A stretch of 7,903 nucleotides of DNA from CAZYWA01 sp964650975 [NCBI: uncultured bacterium] (GTDB taxonomy: Bacteria; JADJOY01), in assembly GCA_964650975.1 (NCBI GenBank), contig CAZYWA010000381.1:1-7903 (forward strand), written 5' to 3'. The position numbers were made by a program, and so were the translations under genes. Of this stretch, positions 1 through 5,979 are shown one piece after another. Positions within the stretch are counted from its first letter, which is position 1. Each line of letters begins with the position of its first letter. Under the pieces are notes generated by a model that saw only the letters and a list, made by a program, of their open reading frames with translations, searched no databases and was not told the DNA's origin.

Positions 1-319
1 CCAGGGTCTCGACGGTCTGGTGAGCCAGCTCAAAGCGCTGCGCGAGCAGGGCATCACCACGGACGAGCTCGCCTGGGCCAAGCGGAATCTGGTCGGCAGC
101 TTCGAGATCTCGCTGCAGTCGTCGGCCGCGCAATCGGAGGCGTTCAGCCTCTACGAAGCGTATGGCCTCGGATATCGAGAGTTTCTGGCGTATCCGGACC
201 GCATCCTCGGCATCACGCTCGAGGACGTCGCGCGAACCGCTCGCAACTACATCGACCCGTCACGGATGGTGATGAGCATCGTCGGCCCAGAGGACGTCGC
301 GGGTACGCTCGCGTGGTGA
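1..319 (+). CDS. M16 family (pitrilysin/insulinase-like) peptidase, C-terminal end only
   Basis: The reading frame is open from base 2 to a TGA at 317-319, giving 105 residues; the gene begins outside the window. The segment 'ELAWAKRNLVGSFEISLQ', then 'YGLGYREFLAYPDRI', 'ITLEDVARTARNYIDP' and 'IVGPEDV' is the classic end of the M16 C-terminal domain (PF05193). That half normally packs against the catalytic half to form the peptide-binding clamshell. The zinc-binding HxxEH motif belongs to the N-terminal half and is not in view, so it is unknown whether this protein is an active peptidase or one of the inactive M16 partners often found beside one. A GTG at 20 lies inside the domain and is not the true start. 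Family assignment is strong; substrate and activity are unknown. Confidence 0.88.
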   Translation, partial: QGLDGLVSQLKALREQGITTDELAWAKRNLVGSFEISLQSSAAQSEAFSLYEAYGLGYREFLAYPDRILGITLEDVARTARNYIDPSRMVMSIVGPEDVAGTLAW

Positions 320-326
320 AGGCTCG

Positions 327-509
327 ATGAGCTTCCGCGACTGGTTCGAAGAGAGGCTCCTCGACCTGGTTCGAGCGCGCACCATCGACTCGATCCTGCG
401 CCTCAACCGGAACCGCCTCCCGCTCGGCGAGACCGACACCGCCGATCACGGGGACGACGAACTCTTCGTGATCGACCCCGGCGACCCCGAAGCACAGCCG
501 ACGAGTTGA
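327..509 (+). CDS. Small hypothetical protein (60 aa) downstream of M16 peptidase
   Basis: The ORF has an ATG start 7 nt after the M16 stop codon, with a modest ribosome-binding sequence GAAGG at 318-322 that overlaps that stop, so translational coupling is likely. Codon third positions are strongly G/C, as in the surrounding real genes. The first 30 residues ('MSFRDWFEERLLDL...') would form a charged amphipathic helix. The second half is acidic and low in hydrophobic residues ('DTADHGDDELFVIDPGDPE'). There is no signal peptide, membrane segment or cysteine. I do not recognise a family. Spacing, codon use and a terminator-like hairpin 9 nt after the stop support a real gene, but a chance ORF cannot be excluded at this length. 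Confidence 0.5.
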   Translation: MSFRDWFEERLLDLVRARTIDSILRLNRNRLPLGETDTADHGDDELFVIDPGDPEAQPTS

Positions 510-517
510 GTTGCTCG

Positions 518-536
518 GGGGGCTTTCCAAGCCCCC
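518..536 (+). terminator. Terminator-like hairpin after the M16 / 60-aa gene pair
   Basis: This is an 8-bp perfect stem, GGGGGCTT pairing with AAGCCCCC, around a 3-nt loop, starting 9 nt after the stop at 507-509. No T-run follows it, so it would be an atypical intrinsic terminator or an RNA-stabilising 3' hairpin. Position is the main support. Confidence 0.45.
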
Positions 537-862
537 GCCCGACGAAAAGCGCTGGATCCGGCGCGACTCCGCGCCGACCGGCCGCGACGAAGCGCGGCCC
601 TCCAAACAGCGACGAGCACGCGCGCCCGTGTGGAGGCCGCCGCTTCGTCTTCGTCGGCGCCGGCCGTGACGACCGAACGGATCCAACATCCGCCCACGAT
701 CGCCCCGCAGATTCGGGCGTCACCGCGCTACGGAGCGCCAGTGCATACGGAGGCGGTCCCTCGCCGCCGCAGCATTCGATTCGCCGACGACTCCGAGCGT
801 GGAAGGATGCGGTCTCCCGCCGTCCCTCGCGTCCGCGGCGCTCGATCGAGATGGGACGCTGC

Positions 863-882
863 GGCTGCGAGGGACCGCAGCC
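863..882 (-). terminator. Hairpin downstream of the rhodanese gene, possible terminator
   Basis: This is a 7-bp perfect stem, GGCTGCG / CGCAGCC, with a 6-nt loop. It lies 18-37 nt beyond the stop codon of the minus-strand rhodanese gene. There is no T-run on the minus-strand side. It could terminate or protect that transcript, and could act on either strand. GC-rich stems of this size arise by chance fairly often in such DNA. Confidence 0.35.
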
Positions 883-899
883 CTCCATCCGTGCGAGGC

Positions 900-1451
900 T
901 CAGGTCGTCTCGAGCTTCTCCTGCCAGCCGGCGAAGATGCTGCCGGCGACGTTGTGCAGGTTGGTGAAGCCCTTCTGGGTCGACAGGTACTCGCAGGCCG
1001 CGGCCGAGCGGCCGCCGGCGGCGCAGTGGACCACCACGTTGGGCGCGTCCTTCGGCACCTCGCCCCAGCGCTTCTCGATCTGATCGACCGGGATGTGGAT
1101 GGCGCCGGCCACGTGGCCCGACTTCCACTCGTCGTAGGTGCGCACGTCCACCACCACGGTTCCGGCCGCTTCCTTCGCCAGCTTGAACGCCTTGGCGCCG
1201 TCGATGTCGTCGAACAGACGACCTTCCAGGACCATCGAGGGAACCACGGTCTTGCCGCCCGCCAGCGCCGCGACTTGCGACTTCAAGATCTTGAGCTCGG
1301 CACCTAGCTCTTCCTTGGCGTTGGCGATCTGCGAGTCCTTGTAGCGCAGGTCACTCTCCAGCTTCTCGATCCGCGACCCGGCCGAGCTCGCGGTCCTGAA
1401 TGCCACGACAGCCAGCGCGAGAGCCGCGATGGCGATGAGCCACATGGTCAT
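900..1451 (-). CDS. Membrane-anchored rhodanese-like (sulfurtransferase) domain protein
   Basis: The protein has 183 residues in three parts. Residues about 3-18 are a hydrophobic helix, 26-63 a charged heptad-like coiled coil, and about 78-180 a single rhodanese domain. The domain shows 'VVVDVRTYDEWKSGHVAGAIHIP' features at 99-121 and the active-site loop H-C-A-A-G-G-R-S with catalytic Cys143. Single-domain rhodaneses carry a persulfide on this cysteine and pass sulfur to thiols or cyanide; the substrate here is unknown. Basic residues after the helix (R19, R27, K30) and none before it favour a cytoplasmic catalytic domain by the positive-inside rule, but a periplasmic signal anchor is also possible. 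The ATG at 1451 has AGGA 7 nt upstream (complement of 1458-1461); a second ATG two codons in is less well placed. The gene diverges from dsbD. Confidence 0.9.
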   Translation of the reverse strand: MTMWLIAIAALALAVVAFRTASSAGSRIEKLESDLRYKDSQIANAKEELGAELKILKSQVAALAGGKTVVPSMVLEGRLFDDIDGAKAFKLAKEAAGTVVVDVRTYDEWKSGHVAGAIHIPVDQIEKRWGEVPKDAPNVVVHCAAGGRSAAACEYLSTQKGFTNLHNVAGSIFAGWQEKLETT

Positions 1452-1461
1452 GTTCGATCCT

Positions 1462-1475
1462 CGTTTCGCGAAACG
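1462..1475. promoter_or_regulatory. Perfect 14-bp palindrome upstream of the rhodanese gene
   Basis: CGTTTCGCGAAACG reads identically on both strands. It lies in the divergent intergenic region, directly upstream of the rhodanese Shine-Dalgarno sequence (1458-1461) and 11 nt from its ATG. It could be an operator for a dimeric regulator. In RNA it could fold only as a short hairpin beside the ribosome-binding site. No regulator family is identified from the sequence. Confidence 0.4.
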
Positions 1476-1486
1476 TGAGAACCCTC

Positions 1487-1516
1487 GTTCTACCCGCCGG
1501 GCCGCGCACCGAGCAA
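1487..1516 (-). promoter_or_regulatory. Weak candidate promoter for the rhodanese gene
   Basis: Read on the minus strand, a TTGCTC box (complement of 1511-1516) and a TAGAAC box (complement of 1487-1492) are separated by 18 nt. They match the sigma-70 consensus at 3/6 and 4/6. Transcription would begin near 1480, so the palindrome at 1462-1475 would lie in the 5' leader. Weak matches of this kind are common, so this is only a suggestion. Confidence 0.22.
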
Positions 1517-1572
1517 GAAACCAGGTCGGGCGGTCCCGAGCGGCGTGAATATGTGCCCGGCGAGGGCCGTCC

Positions 1573-1600
1573 TTGTAGGGAATCGCTCGAGGGCGATACC
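1573..1600 (+). promoter_or_regulatory. Weak candidate promoter for the dsbD operon
   Basis: TTGTAG (1573-1578) and GATACC (1595-1600) are 16 nt apart, each matching the sigma-70 consensus at about 3/6. The spacer and -10 contain a short inverted repeat, ATCGC / GCGAT (1582-1586 and 1593-1597), which could be an operator half-site pair. A start near 1607 would leave a leader of about 30 nt before the preferred GTG at 1637. This is low-confidence pattern matching. Confidence 0.2.
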
Positions 1601-1636
1601 CTTTCGGTTGGCCGTTTTTCCCCGAGATTCCCGCTC

Positions 1637-3928
1637 GTGCGCCGCACCTCCAACGTCATCCTCTCGTCACTCGCGGCCCTCGCGGTGACTGCGTCCGGCG
1701 TGCGCGCGGCCGAGAAGGCGCACGTCAGCGCGCGGCTGGTGTCGGAGGCCCAGTCCATCCAACCGGGACACCGGGTCTGGGTGGGCGTCGAGCTGCGGCA
1801 CGCGGCCGGCTGGCACACCTACTGGAAGAATCCCGGTGACTCGGGGCTCACGACCGAGATCGCGTGGACGCTGCCCGCCGGCTACGTAGCCGGCGAGATC
1901 CAGTGGCCGTATCCGTCGCGCATCAACGCGGGTCCGCTCACCAGCTACGGCTACACGGGGCCGTTGCTGCTGCCGGTCGAGATCACGGCACCCGCGACCG
2001 CTTCGGGCTCGGTGCCGCTCGCGGCCAAGGTGACGTGGCTGGAATGCTCGGACATTTGCATCCCCGGCTCCGCGGACGTGTCGCTCACCTTGCCGGTCAA
2101 GGACGCACCGCCTTTGCCCAACGCGAAGGTCGCGGAAGCGTTCGCCGACGCGCACGCGCGAGCGGCGCTTTCCGCGAAGGATCTGGGCTGGACGTTCGCC
2201 GGACGTTTCGACGACCACACCATCGAGATCGAGGCCACTCCTCCCGCCGGGCTGGCCGAGTCGGTGGGACACGTCGACCTCTATCCGGAGAGCGGCGAGC
2301 TGATCCAGCACGCGGCGGCGCAGGAGTGGAGCGATCGCGAGAAGCCGTTCCGGCTGCGCGTGCCGCGCACGGCGGCGATCGATCGCGATCCAGGCAAGCT
2401 GGCCGGCGTTCTGGTTTCGTCGAACGGCTGGCGTGGCCTCGGCTCACCGCGGGCGCTGGCGATCGACGTCGAGCTGGTACGCGCCGCACAACCGATTCCC
2501 ACCGCGGTCGCCACACCGCCGCCCGCGTCCGAGCCGCCGGCTTCCGCTCCGGCCGCCGAGCCTTCGTTCGCGGCACCCACGGTGGCGCCTCGGGAGCTCG
2601 CGACTCGCTCGTTGCCCTCGACGCTCTCCGCGACGGGCACCGTCACCAGCGTGGGAACGGCGCTCTTGTTCGCATTCCTGGGCGGGCTGGTGCTGAACCT
2701 CATGCCGTGCGTCTTCCCGGTGCTCTCCATCAAGGTCATCGGCTTCGTCCAGCAGGGGCACCAGCACCGCGGCCGCGCCATCGAGCACGCGCTGATCTTC
2801 GCGCTGGGCGTGCTGGTGTCGTTCTGGGTGATCGCGGGAGCGCTGATCGGATTGCGGCTCGCGGGCGACGAGCTGGGCTGGGGGTTTCAGCTTCAGTCGC
2901 CGCCGTTCGTGATTGCGCTCGCTGCGCTCTTCTTCACCATGGCGCTCAATCTCTTCGACGTCTTCGAAATCACCGGCGCCGTGGTGTCGTCGGCGGCCGC
3001 GTCCGCATCCGCGCGTTCCGGAATGCTCGGCTCCTTCCTGAGCGGCTGCCTCGCGACCGTGGTCGCCACACCGTGCACCGCGCCGTTCATGGGTGCGGCG
3101 CTGGGATTCGCGCTGGCGCAGCCACCACTCGTGTCACTGGCGATCTTCACGACGCTCGGCGTCGGCATGGCGCTGCCCTACGTGATCCTGGTCAGCTCAC
3201 CGCGCTTGCTGCGCTTGGTGCCGAGGCCGGGCGACTGGATGCGCTCGCTCAGGCACGCCATGGGTTTCCTGCTCCTCGCGACCGTCGTGTGGCTCGCGTG
3301 GGTGCTCGGCCAGCAGGCGGGCCTCACCGCGGTCACAGGGTTGCTCGGCGGGCTGTGGCTGATCGGCGTCGGGCTCTGGATCGCGGGCCGCTGGGGCACG
3401 ATCGTGGCAAGCAATCGCAGCCGGCTGCTGTCTCGGCTGGCGGCGGTCACGTTGACGGCATTCGGGCTGTGGCTTGCCATCTCGCGGGTCGATCCCGAGT
3501 GCAGCGCCGCGGTTCCTGGATCCGACAACTGTCCGGTTTCGTTCCGGCCGCCCGTCGATGGGCCAGGCCCGGCGAAGACGGTCCACTGGGACCCCTGGTC
3601 CGAGGAGCGCGTCACGCAGGCGCGCGCCGAGGGCCGGCCAGTGCTGGTCGACTTCACCGCCGCGTGGTGCCTCTCGTGCCAGGTGAACGAGCGCGTGGCG
3701 CTCGGCTCGAGCTCGGTTCGATCCGCACTGCTCTCCAGGAACGTGGTCACGCTGCGCGCGGACTGGACCCATCGCGACCCGGCGATCACTCGCGCGCTCG
3801 CGGCGCGTGGCCGGAGCGGCGTTCCGGTGTACCTGCTCTACTCCGCCGGTTCGTCCAGCGACCCTACGCTGCTGCCCGAAGTGCTCACTCCGCAAATCGT
3901 GATCGACGCGCTGTCGCAGGCTGGTTGA
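1637..3928 (+). CDS. dsbD: Thiol:disulfide interchange protein DsbD (ScsB-like), three-domain
   Basis: This inner-membrane protein passes electrons from cytoplasmic thioredoxin to periplasmic proteins through cysteine pairs. From the GTG at 1637 it has 763 residues. Residues 1-24 are a signal peptide with Arg-Arg at 2-3 and cleavage after 'GVRA'. The N-terminal periplasmic domain (about 25-280) contains 'WLECSDICIPG', with C137 and C141. A Pro/Ala-rich linker spans about 283-320. A membrane core of about eight helices spans about 335-617, with C358 in 'NLMPCVFPVLSIK' and C480 in 'ATPCTAPFMG'. The C-terminal thioredoxin-like domain has W-C-L-S-C (C678, C681) and a cis-Pro loop at 'GVPVY'. The N-terminal C-x3-C motif resembles the ScsB branch more than E. 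coli DsbD. The frame is open back to a GTG at 1475, but the 54-residue extension has no hydrophobic segment and would bury the signal peptide. The ribosome-binding site at 1637 is weak (GAG at 1624-1626). It is first in an operon with the peroxiredoxin-like gene. Extra cysteines C622 and C632 flank the last helix. Confidence 0.93.
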   Translation: MRRTSNVILSSLAALAVTASGVRAAEKAHVSARLVSEAQSIQPGHRVWVGVELRHAAGWHTYWKNPGDSGLTTEIAWTLPAGYVAGEIQWPYPSRINAGPLTSYGYTGPLLLPVEITAPATASGSVPLAAKVTWLECSDICIPGSADVSLTLPVKDAPPLPNAKVAEAFADAHARAALSAKDLGWTFAGRFDDHTIEIEATPPAGLAESVGHVDLYPESGELIQHAAAQEWSDREKPFRLRVPRTAAIDRDPGKLAGVLVSSNGWRGLGSPRALAIDVELVRAAQPIPTAVATPPPASEPPASAPAAEPSFAAPTVAPRELATRSLPSTLSATGTVTSVGTALLFAFLGGLVLNLMPCVFPVLSIKVIGFVQQGHQHRGRAIEHALIFALGVLVSFWVIAGALIGLRLAGDELGWGFQLQSPPFVIALAALFFTMALNLFDVFEITGAVVSSAAASASARSGMLGSFLSGCLATVVATPCTAPFMGAALGFALAQPPLVSLAIFTTLGVGMALPYVILVSSPRLLRLVPRPGDWMRSLRHAMGFLLLATVVWLAWVLGQQAGLTAVTGLLGGLWLIGVGLWIAGRWGTIVASNRSRLLSRLAAVTLTAFGLWLAISRVDPECSAAVPGSDNCPVSFRPPVDGPGPAKTVHWDPWSEERVTQARAEGRPVLVDFTAAWCLSCQVNERVALGSSSVRSALLSRNVVTLRADWTHRDPAITRALAARGRSGVPVYLLYSAGSSSDPTLLPEVLTPQIVIDALSQAG

Positions 3929-3930
3929 TC

Positions 3931-3935
3931 GGAGG
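3931..3935 (+). promoter_or_regulatory. Strong ribosome-binding site of the peroxiredoxin-like gene
   Basis: GGAGG lies 9 nt before the ATG at 3945 and 2 nt after the dsbD stop. It sits inside a small potential hairpin, CGGA (3930-3933) with TCCG (3939-3942), which is weak and probably melts easily. This is the clearest Shine-Dalgarno sequence in the window. It suggests the second gene is translated more strongly than dsbD, which has almost none. Confidence 0.6.
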
Positions 3936-3944
3936 ATTTCCGCC

Positions 3945-4574
3945 ATGAAGAACAGGAAGAAGTCGTTGCTCACGCTGCTCGCGGCCGGCGCGTTCGCGCT
4001 TTCGGCCGCATCCACCGCCGCCGCCACTGAGGCCGTGGTCGGCCAGCCCGCGCCCACGTTCTCGCTCCCCGACACCACCGGCCAGTCGGTGGCGCTCGCG
4101 GACGAGAAGGGCAAATTCGTGGTCCTCGAGTGGACCAACGAGTCGTGCCCGTTCGTGAAGAAGCACTACGGCAGCGGAAACATGCAGAAGCTGCAGGAGA
4201 CCTACACGGGCAAGGGTGTCGTGTGGCTGTCGATCGCGTCGTCGGCGCCCGGCAAGGAAGGCAATCACTCGGCCGCGGAGTGGAGCCAGATCCAGAAGGA
4301 TCGCAACGCGCATCCGAGCGCGCTGCTGCTCGACCCGGCGGGAACGGTCGGCAAGTCCTACGGCGCCAAGACCACTCCGCACATGTTCGTGATCGATCCC
4401 AGCGGCACGCTCATCTACGAGGGTGCCATCGACGATCATTCATCGCCTTTCCCGGGATCCGTCGCGGACGCGAAGAACTACGTGGCCACGGCGCTCGACC
4501 AGGCGATGGCCGGTCAGCCGGTGACCACCGCCACCACCAAGCCGTACGGCTGCAGCGTGAAGTACTCCGACTGA
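3945..4574 (+). CDS. Secreted peroxiredoxin-like / redoxin-domain protein, probable DsbD client
   Basis: The protein has 209 residues. Residues 1-27 are a Sec signal peptide (basic 'MKNRKK', hydrophobic core, cleavage near 'TAAA'), so it acts in the periplasm. The thioredoxin fold follows: 'VGQPAPTFSLPDTTG' at 32-46, 'VVLEWTNESCPFVKKHY' with Cys68 at 59-75, 'LLLDPAGTVGKSYGAKTTPHMFVIDPSG' elements at 127-154 with the cis-Pro P145, and the ending 'KPYGCSVKY' with Cys203. This is the architecture of the peroxiredoxin-like 1 group (cd02969 type), whose members often have C-x-x-C; here the first cysteine is Asn65, so only C68 remains. C68 probably acts as the peroxidatic cysteine and C203 as the resolving one, giving a disulfide that DsbD could reduce. 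The gene starts 16 nt after the dsbD stop. Peroxidase activity is inferred from the family. Confidence 0.88.
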   Translation: MKNRKKSLLTLLAAGAFALSAASTAAATEAVVGQPAPTFSLPDTTGQSVALADEKGKFVVLEWTNESCPFVKKHYGSGNMQKLQETYTGKGVVWLSIASSAPGKEGNHSAAEWSQIQKDRNAHPSALLLDPAGTVGKSYGAKTTPHMFVIDPSGTLIYEGAIDDHSSPFPGSVADAKNYVATALDQAMAGQPVTTATTKPYGCSVKYSD

Positions 4575-4617
4575 GCACGCCCCTGAACGCCACCCCTCTC
4601 CCCTCGCGAGGTGACGT

Positions 4618-5949
4618 GTGATCGCTTGGCTCTTCCTGGTCGCCAGCCTGGTTGGCGCGTGGTTCACGTTCAATGCGTTCCGGCCGATCTACCGGCCGGC
4701 GCAGCTTGCCGTGGTGAGCTTTTTCGCCGGCTGGCTCACCAACGAGCTGGTGCTCCACCACCTGGCGTGGCAGGCGCTCGGCGTGGCCCTGTTCGGCGCG
4801 CTGGGTGCGTTTCGCGCGGCGCCCGGCCAGCTGGCGCTCGCGATCACCGCCGCGTCGTGGGCGGGGCTCGCCGTGCTCTACGCGCGCGGCCGCAAGGCCG
4901 AACACGCGGTCGAGACGGCGCTCGCCACGACACTCGGCAACGATTACCGCTCTCACATCGACGAGGCGCTGATCCACCAGCTCGCCCCGGCGATCGACTG
5001 GAAGCAGATCGCGCGGCCGTTCCCGATCCGCCATCCCGAGGTGAAGCGGGTGCGCGACGTCGTGTTCCGTCGCGTCGCCGGCCTCAACCTGAAGCTCGAC
5101 GTGTACCACCACGCGAGCAAGCCGGCCGGTGCGCCGGTGCTGCTCTACGTCCATGGCGGCGGCTGGGTGCTGGGCAGCAAGAACGAGCAGGGCCTGCCGC
5201 TGCTCACGCACCTCGCGTCACGCGGCTGGGTGTGCGTGAACGCCAACTACCGGCTGAGCCCGCACGGCACCATGCCGGACCCGGTGATCGACCTGAAATG
5301 CGCGATCCGCTGGATCCGCGAGCACGCGGCCGAATACGGCGGCGATCCCAGCTTCCTGGCCGTCGCGGGCGGCTCGGCGGGTGGCCATCTCGCGGCGCTG
5401 GTTGCGCTCACCGGGAACGATGCTTTGCTCCAGCCGGGTTTCGAGGACGTGGATACCTCGGTGCAATGCGCGATTCCGCTCTACGGTGTTTACGATCTCG
5501 CCGACCGTGACCAGCTGTGGCCGCACCGCGACCTCGAGAAGCTCATGGAGAGCTACGTGATGAAGGTGTCACGCCACGAGTCGCCCGATGCATACGACCG
5601 CTACTCGCCGATCACCCGCATCAGCGCCGGGGCGCCGCCGCTCTTCGTGATCCACGGCGAGCTCGACTCGCTGGTGCCGGTCGGGGACGCGCGCCGCTTC
5701 TGCGAGCAGTTCCGGCGCATCGCGAAGTCGCCGCTCGTCTATGCCGAGATCCCCGGCGCCCAGCACGCGTTCGAGATCTTCCCCTCGGTGCGTGCGCTGC
5801 TCGTGGTCCACGGGATCGAGCGTTTCCTCGCCTACCAGCTGACCAGCCACCGGCGCGCTCGCGCCGCGCACTCGGCGGTCACCGAGAAGCTGGCCGCGGG
5901 CGCGCCGCTGGTGCCCCCGGCCCCGCTCGGTCCGCCGGCGCTCGCCTGA
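4618..5949 (+). CDS. Membrane-anchored alpha/beta hydrolase, HSL-type esterase/lipase
   Basis: The protein has 443 residues. The N-terminal ~90 residues hold three or four hydrophobic helices (about 2-20, 29-46, 49-65, 71-88). The catalytic domain (about 140-410) has the oxyanion motif H-G-G-G-W at 179-183, as in hormone-sensitive-lipase-type esterases. The nucleophile elbow is G-G-S-A-G-G with Ser253, Asp350 is in 'HGELDSLVP' and His383 in 'GAQHAF', so the triad is complete. A Pro/Ala-rich tail follows from about 425. It should hydrolyse carboxylic esters at the membrane; the substrate cannot be read from sequence. The GTG start at 4618 has GAGG at 4608-4611, 6 nt upstream, inside a 10-bp palindrome at 4602-4611. 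It lies 43 nt after the peroxiredoxin-like gene and probably shares its transcript. No redox role is evident, so it may simply be co-transcribed. Confidence 0.9.
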   Translation: MIAWLFLVASLVGAWFTFNAFRPIYRPAQLAVVSFFAGWLTNELVLHHLAWQALGVALFGALGAFRAAPGQLALAITAASWAGLAVLYARGRKAEHAVETALATTLGNDYRSHIDEALIHQLAPAIDWKQIARPFPIRHPEVKRVRDVVFRRVAGLNLKLDVYHHASKPAGAPVLLYVHGGGWVLGSKNEQGLPLLTHLASRGWVCVNANYRLSPHGTMPDPVIDLKCAIRWIREHAAEYGGDPSFLAVAGGSAGGHLAALVALTGNDALLQPGFEDVDTSVQCAIPLYGVYDLADRDQLWPHRDLEKLMESYVMKVSRHESPDAYDRYSPITRISAGAPPLFVIHGELDSLVPVGDARRFCEQFRRIAKSPLVYAEIPGAQHAFEIFPSVRALLVVHGIERFLAYQLTSHRRARAAHSAVTEKLAAGAPLVPPAPLGPPALA

Positions 5950-5958
5950 CCGTTCTCA

Positions 5959-5978
5959 CCCGCGCCGCGGCGAGCGGG
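5959..5978. terminator. Weak hairpin between the convergent operons
   Basis: CCCGC (5959-5963) pairs with GCGGG (5974-5978) around a 10-nt GC-rich loop. It lies within the 30-nt gap between the esterase stop and the DUF1566 stop on the opposite strand. It could serve as a bidirectional terminator, but the stem is short and there is no T-run on either strand. Confidence 0.28.
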
Positions 5979-5979
5979 C

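Larger units (their letters stand above)
510..899. other. Gene-free spacer with GC-rich hairpins
   Basis: Nothing convincing is coded here. Open frames cross the stretch on both strands (for example a plus-strand frame 506-967), but their translations are runs of Arg, Pro, Ser and Ala with no domain and no plausible start, as expected from GC-rich DNA with few stops. The left end carries three perfect hairpins in a row: 518-536, 560-575 (6-bp stem, 4-nt loop) and 580-599 (7-bp stem, 6-nt loop). The right end carries a fourth at 863-882. The middle, roughly 600-840, shows no obvious promoter, repeat or RNA gene. Both flanking genes end into this spacer (M16 pair on plus, rhodanese on minus), so it is a convergent 3' region. 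Confidence 0.6.

Noticed and set aside
841-850. 10-bp palindrome CTCGATCGAG in the 510-899 spacer
   Set aside because: It is short, lies in a convergent 3' region with no adjacent promoter, and this length is common by chance in GC-rich DNA.
403-1128. A 241-residue minus-strand frame, and a 153-residue plus-strand frame at 506-967, across the 510-899 spacer
   Set aside because: Both are Arg/Ser/Pro/Gly-rich, overlap the well-supported rhodanese gene, and lack a plausible start or domain.
1864-3948. A 694-residue open frame on the plus strand overlapping dsbD in another frame
   Set aside because: The translation is dominated by Arg, Ala, Gly and His with no domain. It is the out-of-frame shadow of dsbD expected in DNA with very high third-position G+C.
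3197-4138. A 313-residue minus-strand open frame antisense to dsbD and the peroxiredoxin-like gene
   Set aside because: It runs across the end of one recognised gene and into the next, has low-complexity composition and no recognisable motif.
4602-4611. Perfect 10-bp palindrome CCTCGCGAGG before the esterase
   Set aside because: It overlaps the Shine-Dalgarno sequence and is short enough to be expected by chance several times in a window of this composition.
4411-5211. A 266-residue minus-strand open frame opposite the esterase start
   Set aside because: It is antisense to well-supported genes, Arg/Glu/His-rich and without motifs.
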